A program made the position numbers and the translations under genes. A stretch of DNA of 64,000 nucleotides, taken from Haloarchaeobius litoreus (GTDB lineage Archaea; Halobacteriota; Halobacteria; Halobacteriales; Natrialbaceae). The notes beneath the pieces are model-generated. The model searched no databases and was not told where the DNA came from. It was given only the letters and a program-made list of their open reading frames with translations. Location of the stretch: the NCBI RefSeq assembly GCF_024495425.1, contig NZ_JANHJR010000003.1, forward strand, positions 620,001 to 684,000. The letters are read 5' to 3'. Numbering within the stretch: position 1 is the stretch's first letter; the number at the start of each line of letters is the position of its first letter. Shown one piece after another: positions 1 to 7,755 of this stretch.

Positions 1-753
1 TTCTGTCGACCCGGAGCCCTCTGTATCCGTGGACGATACTAAGGACGGTGATTCTAACGTCGTGGACGAGCGGTCAGTCTCTTTCGAATCTGATTCTCCG
101 TCTTCAGTTGCTTCCGCAGTAGCGATTGAACTGGTGGCTCCCGGACTCTTTGTCCGTTCCGGTGAGTCAGCACCGGACTTGCTAGACAGATACGGCTTCT
201 CAGGCGGGTTTGCGCTATTACCGCCACATTGTTTTTCGCCCGTTGTCTCCAGCTGTTCAGCTTCCTCTAACGTTGCCTCTATTGGCTCTCGGGCGACCTG
301 TTTACCAGCGTCGTGTTGACGACGGTTTATATACTCTAGCAGGTCAAGAATCTTCTCCGATTCGTAATCCACCACGTTGAAACGTTCAACAACTGCCTCG
401 ACCTTCGCCTCAGCCGATTGAAACGCATCAACAGCGCTCTCGTAGTCCCCGGCCTCCGCATTCGACTTTCCAGCTGCCACATCCTCGTTCGCATCTCGAA
501 CTACGTTGATACCAGCCTTAACAACACCAGGCCGTGCCTTCGCAGTCAACCGGATATACCCAGACGGATCAGTTTCAATCATCCCGGGATACTGACTCCG
601 TAGCACATCTACGAGCGACACCTCACTTGGAACGGCTGTAACTGCAATATTCGCTGGCGAAACCGGCACTCGCCCTGCAAGATAGAATAGGAACTCATTG
701 TCCTCCACTGTCTGCAGATTAATCGGTTGGTTAAGCTCCAGAGACACTGTCAT
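1..753 (-). CDS. Unknown protein, N-terminal 251 codons, cut by the window edge
   Basis: An open minus-strand frame starts at an ATG at 753 (MTVSLELNQPINL) and has no stop before base 1, so the C-terminus lies outside the window. About the first 90 residues look globular. Residues near 95-120 (AGDYESAVDAF) resemble a helical, TPR-like hairpin. From about residue 150 the chain turns hydrophilic, rich in Ser, Thr, Glu and Asp, like a linker. It is the most downstream gene of the leftward cluster with the DndD-like ATPase and the helicase, so a part in the same system is inferred. I do not recognise the family. Codons are less G+C-rich than in the right half of the window. Confidence 0.72.
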   Translation of the reverse strand, partial: MTVSLELNQPINLQTVEDNEFLFYLAGRVPVSPANIAVTAVPSEVSLVDVLRSQYPGMIETDPSGYIRLTAKARPGVVKAGINVVRDANEDVAAGKSNAEAGDYESAVDAFQSAEAKVEAVVERFNVVDYESEKILDLLEYINRRQHDAGKQVAREPIEATLEEAEQLETTGEKQCGGNSANPPEKPYLSSKSGADSPERTKSPGATSSIATAEATEDGESDSKETDRSSTTLESPSLVSSTDTEGSGSTE

Positions 754-864
754 CGTATCTGACTGACCTGGGTGACTGTCAAGGCGAATGCTCTCCACAC
801 AATCACGGTGGGATCAACACGTCGCTGGTCACAACGCACATGTACTGGACACCCTCTTTGTTGA

Positions 865-1353
865 CTATACATCTGAATCAGTCTCCATCATCTCATCGTC
901 GAAGGCATCCACGATCTCACCAAGCTCACCACCGACCTCATCATCCTCCTGCTGTTTCGTTCGAATATAATTCAGAATCGCATCCGTCGGATCACCGGCA
1001 ATATCACCGAACTCCTCCTCGGCAAAGTCCAAGCCGCCAGCAGCATACTGCGCGAGTACCTTCATTTGTGTCGACGTCTCCACGAGTGCAGCGGGATCGT
1101 TCTCCTCTTGGAACGCGAGCGAACTCATAATCACGCGATACAGATCATTCGAGAACACGTTCTGGAGACCAATCTCTCCCACAGTCCCGGCATCACGATC
1201 GCCACGGTAGTTATTTCGGTTGATTCGGTCTTCGCGGTAGCCAACGACAGCGAGAAAGATCAAGAAGTCATACGAACTGTTGAACACGCCATACTCGTCG
1301 ACGACCTGCGTGTAGAGGTCCGATTTCCGGTAACGGATAATTGGCTTCCCCAT
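865..1353 (-). CDS. Dnd-system-associated-type small protein (162 aa)
   Basis: The 162-aa protein opens with a basic stretch (RYRKSDLYTQVVDEYGVF) and a hydrophobic YDFLIFLAVVGYRE segment. A helical part containing AQYAAGGLDFAEE near residues 105-118 follows, then a very acidic tail. This layout resembles the small 'dnd system-associated protein 4' type that accompanies phosphorothioation gene clusters; the match is from memory of the family shape and could not be searched. Its ATG follows the stop of the upstream DndD-like gene after two bases, so the two are surely co-transcribed. It may be a partner or regulator of that ATPase. Confidence 0.6.
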   Translation of the reverse strand: MGKPIIRYRKSDLYTQVVDEYGVFNSSYDFLIFLAVVGYREDRINRNNYRGDRDAGTVGEIGLQNVFSNDLYRVIMSSLAFQEENDPAALVETSTQMKVLAQYAAGGLDFAEEEFGDIAGDPTDAILNYIRTKQQEDDEVGGELGEIVDAFDDEMMETDSDV

Positions 1354-1355
1354 GA

Positions 1356-3386
1356 TCAGTCACCCCTGAGAACGGGCGCATCGGTTTGAATTTTTGTCTG
1401 TGGATATTTGCCGTCTTGTTTACCCGGGTCGAAATCGAGCCAGTACTGCTGACCGATGATCGGTTCCATCTCTTCTTGAACTGGACCTTCCCACTGCGAG
1501 TCAGTGGCAAAGACGATAACCTGATTCGCGAGTGTTGGAATCACCCGACTAACCTCTCGACGATGGTCCTTGTCGAGGGCGCCGAACGGTGAGTCCATTA
1601 CGATTGGATAGATTCCACCTTGGAAGTACTCAGATTCAGATTCAGATTCATACCGATTCCGGGCGATATCGACGAGACTACCGATGAATGCTAAACTCGC
1701 AATCTGCCGTTCTCCTGTAGATTTATCAACTTCTACTCGCTCCTCACCAACTTCCTGTGAAATTTTGAGCTCAAATTCTTCCGTCACTTCGGCGATGAGG
1801 TCCTTGCTCGCAATCTCACTGAACGTCTCTTGGATATTCTGGTTTGCCCATTTACGGACCTTGTCCTTGAGGTCGGTGAACGAACCATCGAGCTGATCAC
1901 GAACCTCTTCAGCTGCTTTCTGGCGCTGCTTCGCAACTCGTGCCTCCGCTCGCTCATCTTCCTGTTCGTCGATTTCTCTTTCAAGCGAGTTGACGCGCTC
2001 ATTACGCTGTTCGGTTTTTTCGTCGATTCGACCAATCTCAGAAATAAGTTCGTCCCGCTCGTCCTTCTTCGCTTGGAGTTCCACCTCTAGGTCACCAATT
2101 GAAAGTCCAGATTCCGTCGTGACTTCAGAGTCTTGCAATTCCGAGCTGATATCGTCAACCTTCTCGACCCACCCATCGATATCGTCGTGTAACTCCTTTC
2201 GTTCCTCGATTCGCTCATCGATTTTATCGAAAAACGAGTTCTCGATCTCGGATACGTGATTCAAGTTACCAATCGTTCGAAGGGCACTCTGCTCGACACC
2301 GTCAGCAACCGTATCGCCTTGCATTGCCTGCACTTGCTTGTAGTGCTCAGTTCCCCTCTCAAGCGCCCGCCCGCAAATGCATTGCTCCGCTTCGAGAAGT
2401 GAGTCAATGAATGAATTACTGAGTTCGGATGGAATCACGCCCTCCTCCCGCATTGCATCCAGTTCTTCAGCCGTATCCCGGATCAACGGCATCGCAAGCG
2501 GCACGAAGCCATGATTGCTTATCTCCTCACGTATCTCGGCGTTCAGCTGTTCGACATCTTCCTCAAGATCATCGATCGTCTCTTGGTACTGTTTCCGCTG
2601 TTGTTGTAATCGAGCACTGTCGTCGAATGCCTCTAGACGCTGTTCGAGATCTTGAATCTCTTGCTCCACTCGAGATTTTGCGCGCTGGGTATCCTCTCGT
2701 GACCGTTTCAGTTCCTCCACCTCCTCTTCGACCGTCTGCTTCTCCTCGATTAACGCAGAGAGTTCCTCACTCGCGTTCTCGCTTACTTCCGACTCAAAAC
2801 GTCCAGCAACCGTATCGAGATGACGAGTCGCACGTTCGAGGATGGTGAGCCCCATAATATTCTCGATTGCCTCTTGGATGCGGTCCTGATTGTCTATGCC
2901 TGCGAGCTCGTCAATATCCTCGCCATCAAAGAAGAACAAGCCGCTGAGTCGCTCGGGAATAACCTGATCAAGCGTATTTTCTGGATTTCCACGCGGTTGC
3001 CATTGGTCTCCTCGCTTCAGTTTCACATCAAGATCCATATCGTCGACTTCACCATCGAAGTCGCCACTTGACTGTTTCTTGTAGACCGCGGTTCGGCATG
3101 CGTCATACTCGGTGCCTTCATGTTCAAACCGTAGACGCACCGATACCGTAACGCTCTCACCCACTTCTGCGTCTGCCATTGCGCCCTCGCTCGCCAACCG
3201 TTCTGGTCGAGTGTCGAAATCAACCTTGTCATAGAACAACCAGGTAAAGGCGTTCAACAACGTGGTCTTTCCAGAACCGTTCGAGCCATGCACGACCGTA
3301 ATATTGCTCTCGTTTCCTCGAGCGAAGGTGATACTCTCGTCTCGGAACTGTCGAAAGTTCTCTAACTTGATTTCAATTAACTCCAT
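1356..3386 (-). CDS. DndD-like SMC/Rad50-type ATPase
   Basis: The 676-aa protein has a Walker A (GSNGSGKTT, residues 34-42). Long coiled-coil arms flank a short CICG hook near residue 337. The C-terminal half carries an ABC signature-like STGERQIASLAF and a Walker B with D-loop (PIVMDSPFGALD, near 590-600). This is the plan of DndD and related ATPases of DNA modification/restriction systems, which act on DNA with helicases and nucleases. Its ATG overlaps the stop of the 53-aa gene by one base (TAATG), and two bases separate it from the next gene, so it lies inside an operon. Without DndC or DndA in view, phosphorothioation cannot be claimed. An orphan Rad50-like defence ATPase is the alternative. 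Confidence 0.82.
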   Translation of the reverse strand: MELIEIKLENFRQFRDESITFARGNESNITVVHGSNGSGKTTLLNAFTWLFYDKVDFDTRPERLASEGAMADAEVGESVTVSVRLRFEHEGTEYDACRTAVYKKQSSGDFDGEVDDMDLDVKLKRGDQWQPRGNPENTLDQVIPERLSGLFFFDGEDIDELAGIDNQDRIQEAIENIMGLTILERATRHLDTVAGRFESEVSENASEELSALIEEKQTVEEEVEELKRSREDTQRAKSRVEQEIQDLEQRLEAFDDSARLQQQRKQYQETIDDLEEDVEQLNAEIREEISNHGFVPLAMPLIRDTAEELDAMREEGVIPSELSNSFIDSLLEAEQCICGRALERGTEHYKQVQAMQGDTVADGVEQSALRTIGNLNHVSEIENSFFDKIDERIEERKELHDDIDGWVEKVDDISSELQDSEVTTESGLSIGDLEVELQAKKDERDELISEIGRIDEKTEQRNERVNSLEREIDEQEDERAEARVAKQRQKAAEEVRDQLDGSFTDLKDKVRKWANQNIQETFSEIASKDLIAEVTEEFELKISQEVGEERVEVDKSTGERQIASLAFIGSLVDIARNRYESESESEYFQGGIYPIVMDSPFGALDKDHRREVSRVIPTLANQVIVFATDSQWEGPVQEEMEPIIGQQYWLDFDPGKQDGKYPQTKIQTDAPVLRGD

Positions 3387-3547
3387 TAGTTAATCTCTTC
3401 GCGAATAATCTCCTCGATCTCGTCGTTGATACCTCTCGCGAGGTCAAGGTGAAGTTTGTCTTTCTCAGCCTGCAGCACGCGTTCGCGGATTGTCCGAATT
3501 TTCTCTGTGGTGACTGTAACATCTGTTTCCGCAAGTGACTCTGCCAT
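3386..3547 (-). CDS. Small helical protein, 53 aa
   Basis: A 53-codon minus-strand gene begins at the ATG at 3547. Its TAA shares one base with the ATG of the DndD-like ATPase, which argues for a real, translationally coupled gene. The product (starting MAESLAETDV, ending EIIREEIN) is charged and predicted almost wholly helical, with a central KIRTIRERVLQAEKD amphipathic stretch. No domain is recognised. It may be a small subunit or stabiliser of the ATPase. It lies 76 bases downstream of the helicase gene on the same strand. Confidence 0.6.
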   Translation of the reverse strand: MAESLAETDVTVTTEKIRTIRERVLQAEKDKLHLDLARGINDEIEEIIREEIN

Positions 3548-3623
3548 CGATTAAATCAGTCCGTTGGGGATTTATAAATCACAATAACACCTCAATCTTC
3601 CGGCCCCAGTAAGGGCTGTGATT

Positions 3624-5066
3624 TCACGAGGTGAGGAGTTCGTACCGACGCTTTACCGACTGGAGAGTGCGATTCGAGGTCGGAATCCCTCGAACGTCAG
3701 CGTCTGGATGATTTCGTGCACACTCAGCGAACATCGACACGCGATCTAGCTCGTTCTCAATTAATTTCCGCTCAGCAGCGTACTCTTCGTCGGTTAGCAT
3801 CTCCGGGTGCTGACCCGTATCTGGAATCGTGATGAAGTCGTGGATTACTGCAAACTGTTTCCCTTCGTCTTGGCGCAGAATCCTCCCACGGCGCTGTACA
3901 TACTGCCTCGGATTCGACGTACTCGCCAAAATATACGCCGTCCGTGTCGCTGGGATATCGACCCCTTCATCGAGACACCGAATAGAGGTGAGCACGTCGA
4001 TTTCTCCCCGTTCAAAATCCGTGAGCAACGCTTCGCGTTTGGCTTGGTTCTCACGGGCGGTGAACCGATCAACGGTTAGATCACATACGTCGCGAAGCAT
4101 CTTCGTCGTCTCGTCGACATGACGTTCACCGTCTTCATCAACACCGAGAGAGCCATCACTACAGTACACCAGCGTATGCTCTGGATTATCAACCTTGGCG
4201 AAGAGATCGACAAGGAGGTCCAGCTTTTGTCGGGCAGTACCGATGAGACGAGCACGTTTGAATAATGCCGTTTGTAACGCTGGGTTGTCCTCGAGTACTG
4301 CATCTGCCCCACCGGCCTTCCCCATGAGCCGGCCAATCTTCCGCGTGAGCCGCATATACTCTTCCATCTCATCGGCCTCCAGTTCCACGATATGCGGGAT
4401 GTAGTAGTACTCGTAGAGTGCCCCACCGTCGATTGCATTTTTGAGTCCGTAGTCGAAGACGGTCCCACCGAAATACGAATTCAGGACTCTCGTGCCGTCT
4501 TCGTCGTACCATCGCTCCGGCGTTGCGGACAGCCCAAGTCGGAACCGAAACTCGTCCAGTAATCCCTTTTGCGCGTCTGTTGCCCCCATATGATGGACTT
4601 CGTCAGCGATTAACATCGACTGCCCCACGCTTCGCTTCAATGTTTGCTGCGTCGCCGCTCCCGAGAGTGTTCGATGGGTGGTCACAACGACGGCAATATC
4701 GCGGACCGCGTTGTTGAGCTCAAGTAACTCTCGCTCCAGTCGTGGTTGCCAGTTCCGGCGGGATTGATATGCGAGTACGGGCTGGACACCAAAGTCCTTG
4801 AGGTCAGCTGCCCATTGATCGACGAGATGCTGGTAAGGGACCGCGATGACGAGGAGAAATCGTTGTTCAACGAAGTCAGCAACCTTGGACGCCGCTTGAA
4901 GTGCAGTAACAGTCTTGCCTGTCCCAGTGGCCATGTGGAGAATACCTTGCCCATCCGCATCCAGCCAGCTCTGGATTGCTTGCTGTTGATATTCACGTGG
5001 TTCGATCCAGTCAGGAGACTCGAATGTAGACATTGATGAAGTGGAGGTTACGTATCTGTACTCCAT
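3624..5066 (-). CDS. SF2 DEAD/DEAH helicase of Dnd/Pbe restriction type
   Basis: The 480-aa protein is a compact SF2 translocase. It has a Q-motif-like PREYQQQAI at 23-31, motif I ATGTGKT (46-52), motif II DEVH (155-158), motif III SATPE (180-184) and motif VI QRRGRILR near 390. It lacks visible nuclease residues. Helicases of this size and style are found in phosphorothioation-dependent restriction sets and many other defence loci. It is the first gene of the leftward cluster. Translation could begin at the ATG at 5066 or at 5033 (MSTFESPD); an AT-rich stretch near 5055-5063 could be a TATA box for the shorter form. Function in sensing or moving on unmodified DNA is inferred. Confidence 0.85.
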   Translation of the reverse strand: MEYRYVTSTSSMSTFESPDWIEPREYQQQAIQSWLDADGQGILHMATGTGKTVTALQAASKVADFVEQRFLLVIAVPYQHLVDQWAADLKDFGVQPVLAYQSRRNWQPRLERELLELNNAVRDIAVVVTTHRTLSGAATQQTLKRSVGQSMLIADEVHHMGATDAQKGLLDEFRFRLGLSATPERWYDEDGTRVLNSYFGGTVFDYGLKNAIDGGALYEYYYIPHIVELEADEMEEYMRLTRKIGRLMGKAGGADAVLEDNPALQTALFKRARLIGTARQKLDLLVDLFAKVDNPEHTLVYCSDGSLGVDEDGERHVDETTKMLRDVCDLTVDRFTARENQAKREALLTDFERGEIDVLTSIRCLDEGVDIPATRTAYILASTSNPRQYVQRRGRILRQDEGKQFAVIHDFITIPDTGQHPEMLTDEEYAAERKLIENELDRVSMFAECARNHPDADVRGIPTSNRTLQSVKRRYELLTS

Positions 5067-5197
5067 CGAACAGAATATGTGTTCCGGCAGCTGTAGCCCT
5101 GCTATCGCCGCCTGCTACCGAAGCCCACCGGTCAATTCAAGAAGTACCGTGAGGGCAATCGCCAGCATTTATGCCGATGAGCTGAATCACTACGCAC

Positions 5198-5602
5198 ATG
5201 GCACAGCCCGGGGCATATGATGGGATCTAAGCTGCAGTCGGCGATATCAACTCCCATCCAGAGTACGAAAACCCAGAGGAGATCTTGGCTCCAGTTCCGG
5301 GAGAAAAGATGGTCCGTGACTGGACTGCAGCACTGACAGGGCTCTCCGTTGGGACCTCTGTGAGTCGCGACACCGATACTCTACTCACGAACCTCGTGGC
5401 AGTATATGGCCGTTCAATCGACAGCCTCGAACAGCACGCGGCTGCAATCGGTGTCAAATCACTCAATGAGTTCCCACCTCGGGATGTCCTTTTTATGGTG
5501 TGTATCCGACTGCTACAAGAACAGTACGCTGGGAGGTCAAACCTCGATCCACACAAATTTCGTGTGGTCCTTGACCGTCGATACACCGTCAATGAACCGT
5601 GA
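5198..5602 (+). pseudogene. Small gene with an in-frame stop at codon 11
   Basis: A TATA-like ATTTATG near 5168-5174 lies about 28 bases before an ATG near 5198, a good spacing for a leaderless archaeal gene. The frame reads MAQPGAYDGI and then meets TAA at 5228-5230. The same frame is then open to 5602 and looks protein-like before any further start codon (AAVGDINSHPEYENPEE, then LAPVPGEKMVRDW). One base change (CAA to TAA) would explain this, so I read it as a gene of about 134 residues with a nonsense mutation. Restart at TTG 5285 or ATG 5309 could still give a 97-105-aa protein. The family is unknown. It lies between the helicase cluster and the first transglycosylase. Confidence 0.5.
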
Positions 5603-5687
5603 AACGCTGCTAACTCCGTAATAGTCTTTTCAGTCTCGGAGGAGCGGGAATTCGATCAGAGGGAGACATTCGGGAGAGCGAAGCGCC

Positions 5688-5695
5688 TATTTATC
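5688..5695 (+). promoter_or_regulatory. TATA box for the transglycosylase-ArcS fusion gene
   Basis: The motif TATTTATC centres about 30 bases before the ATG at 5722, the usual distance for a haloarchaeal gene with no or a very short leader. Confidence 0.5.
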
Positions 5696-5721
5696 GCGAT
5701 CGAGTATGCAGCAGTACTTAG

Positions 5722-7719
5722 ATGGCGTCGTTTCGGGTAAAAACGGTCGGTGACGACGGCTACGGACGGCTAGGTGAACTCGAGGTCCCTCATGGCCCCG
5801 TTGAAACGCCAGCACTCTTCCCCGTCGTCAATATGATCGGTGGCACAACCGAGAAATCCGGTGGTGTCTGGCGACGGATGCGAGAGAAACTCATCGACAA
5901 AGATCACCTGCAAGGGATCATGTTTCAGGCGATGAGTTTCACGGACTACGGTGTCTCACCGGATAATTTGAACGAGTTCTGGCGCCAGCAAACGTTCCAC
6001 GAGCGATTCAGCGAACTCGATGCGCCCGTCTTCATTGACTCCGGCGGTTTCAAACTCATGAACTCTAATACGTTCGGTGAAGCCCCCGAAGAAGGTGGCC
6101 TGCCGAACGAATGGGGGCTCTACACGGACCCGAAAAGTATCCTCGGCCTCCAACTCGACTTTGGCGCAGACATTGTCGCAACCCTCGACTATCCGATTCC
6201 GCCCAACCTGAAAGACGAAGAGAAGATGGAGCGGATGAACCGGAGTATCGAAAGTGCCGTCGAATGTCTCCAGATTATCGATAATCCTGATCTGCTCGAC
6301 GAGAACTTCGACATCAACACGCGTGCAGCATCTCGGCTGCGAGAGCAGAAAGCCAACGGTGAGGAGCCAAGCGTCTATATCGCACTGCACGGCCACGACT
6401 ACGAGACAGTGAACTGGTATGTCGGTACTTTCATCGATCGGGTCCGCGAGCTCGACGTCGAGAGTTCGTTCGAAGGCTTCGCCGTCGGATCTCTCGTTCC
6501 ACTCCGAGACAGCATCGACGTGCTCGTTGATATCGTTCAGGGCGCAAAAGACGCTATTCCCGAGCAACGAGCGGACGAAGTGGGACTGCACGTGTTCGGG
6601 GTTGGCGGTAAGCAAGTCGGGTTGCTCTCGCTTTTAGGCGTGGATACATTCGACTGCTCGACGCACATGCAGACGGCGCGATATAAAAAATACCTGCACC
6701 CAACAACGTGGACACATCACAAGCTCGAGGAGCTAGACGAGTTCCTTGAAGCCGATGGGAGTTTCCCCTGCAATCTTCCGAATTGTTTGCTCTGTAACGA
6801 CGAGAGCGACTTGGATTACGAGACGCTCCTCGAACTGTTGAACCGGGACTATGATTACGCGGAAGTCCAGGAACGGAAAGCAAACGACGAACCAATCAAG
6901 AGCGACTACTACGCGCTGCTTGCCCGTCACAACTTCGAGGTGTATAACGAGGAGATGCAGCGGGTACGGGACGCCATTCGGGATGGCAACCTTCTGGAAT
7001 ACGTCATCGGATTCGCGCGGGAACACGATGACATCAAAAAAGGCCTGAAGGAAGCGCAGATTCGGGATAAAGAGCTCCGCGCCGAGATCGAAGCCCGTGG
7101 GGCGTATGACTTGCTACCTGGGTCAACGCTGAAAAGCGACCAGGCAAAGCTCTCTGACTGGGGTGCCGGTGTCGACGAATCAGCCACCAACCAACGCATC
7201 TCACTTAAGCACACTCCTAACGACTTCGACGTGCGGATGCGTGACCACGAACCACCCAGTGGCAAGTCGATTTTACTTTTCATCCCGTGCAGTCAGAAGA
7301 AGCCGTACTCAGAATCCAGAACGCATTCGATCCTGTACGACAAACTAGGGCAAATTACCGAAAACATCTACAAAGTCACAGTCTCTGGGATGTACGGTCC
7401 AGTCCCGGAAGATTGTGAGCGCCTGCAACCGATTCTGGAGTACGATTACGTCCTCGCGAAAGAAGATACTGACCAGATTGACCTCGTCACGGACCGGGTC
7501 CGCGATTACCTGGCGACACACGGTGCCCAGTTCGACGAGATTATCGGGTACGTGACAAGCAAAACGTATCGGCAGGTCATCGAAAAAGCATTTTCGGACT
7601 ACGGCCGCGGTGAAGTCTTCCCTCGTGACCCACAAGCACTCCAACTCACCGAATTCTTCCGGAATACGAACATAGATGAACTAATCACGTACCTCAATAC
7701 TCACCATGCAGAACAGTAA
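5722..7719 (+). CDS. DpdA-type guanine transglycosylase fused to an ArcS-like catalytic domain
   Basis: Residues 1-430 form a TGT barrel with active-site residues kept: D106 in DSGGF, D156 in LDYPIP, the likely nucleophile D311 in FDCS, and a zinc site C350, C355, C358 with H403. TGT enzymes swap a guanine for a 7-deazaguanine base. Residues 522-535 (PCSQKKPYSESRTH) match exactly the PC-X3-KPY-X2-S-X2-H motif of archaeosine synthase ArcS, which attaches lysine to preQ0 on tRNA. No PUA tRNA-binding domain follows; the protein ends about 130 residues after the motif. Genuine ArcS has lost TGT activity residues, so this 665-aa protein is not the housekeeping enzyme. I infer that it inserts preQ0 or a derivative into DNA and may modify it further. 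It converges with the GHKL-transglycosylase operon. Confidence 0.85.
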   Translation: MASFRVKTVGDDGYGRLGELEVPHGPVETPALFPVVNMIGGTTEKSGGVWRRMREKLIDKDHLQGIMFQAMSFTDYGVSPDNLNEFWRQQTFHERFSELDAPVFIDSGGFKLMNSNTFGEAPEEGGLPNEWGLYTDPKSILGLQLDFGADIVATLDYPIPPNLKDEEKMERMNRSIESAVECLQIIDNPDLLDENFDINTRAASRLREQKANGEEPSVYIALHGHDYETVNWYVGTFIDRVRELDVESSFEGFAVGSLVPLRDSIDVLVDIVQGAKDAIPEQRADEVGLHVFGVGGKQVGLLSLLGVDTFDCSTHMQTARYKKYLHPTTWTHHKLEELDEFLEADGSFPCNLPNCLLCNDESDLDYETLLELLNRDYDYAEVQERKANDEPIKSDYYALLARHNFEVYNEEMQRVRDAIRDGNLLEYVIGFAREHDDIKKGLKEAQIRDKELRAEIEARGAYDLLPGSTLKSDQAKLSDWGAGVDESATNQRISLKHTPNDFDVRMRDHEPPSGKSILLFIPCSQKKPYSESRTHSILYDKLGQITENIYKVTVSGMYGPVPEDCERLQPILEYDYVLAKEDTDQIDLVTDRVRDYLATHGAQFDEIIGYVTSKTYRQVIEKAFSDYGRGEVFPRDPQALQLTEFFRNTNIDELITYLNTHHAEQ

Positions 7720-7726
7720 CACACGA

Positions 7727-7747
7727 AACCACCGTTGTATGGTGGTT
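7727..7747. terminator. Hairpin between convergent genes
   Basis: A perfect 7-bp stem (AACCACC / GGTGGTT) with a 7-base loop fills the 36-bp gap between the two convergent genes. It could end transcripts from both sides, although no long T-run follows. Confidence 0.4.
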
Positions 7748-7755
7748 GAACGGGA

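Noticed and set aside
1-5066. A complete phosphorothioation (Dnd) system
   Set aside because: No DndC- or DndA-like gene is in the window; only DndD-like and accessory-like genes are visible.
5722-7719. Housekeeping tRNA ArcTGT or ArcS
   Set aside because: It keeps TGT catalytic residues together with the ArcS motif and lacks the PUA domain of both tRNA enzymes, and it lies among defence genes.
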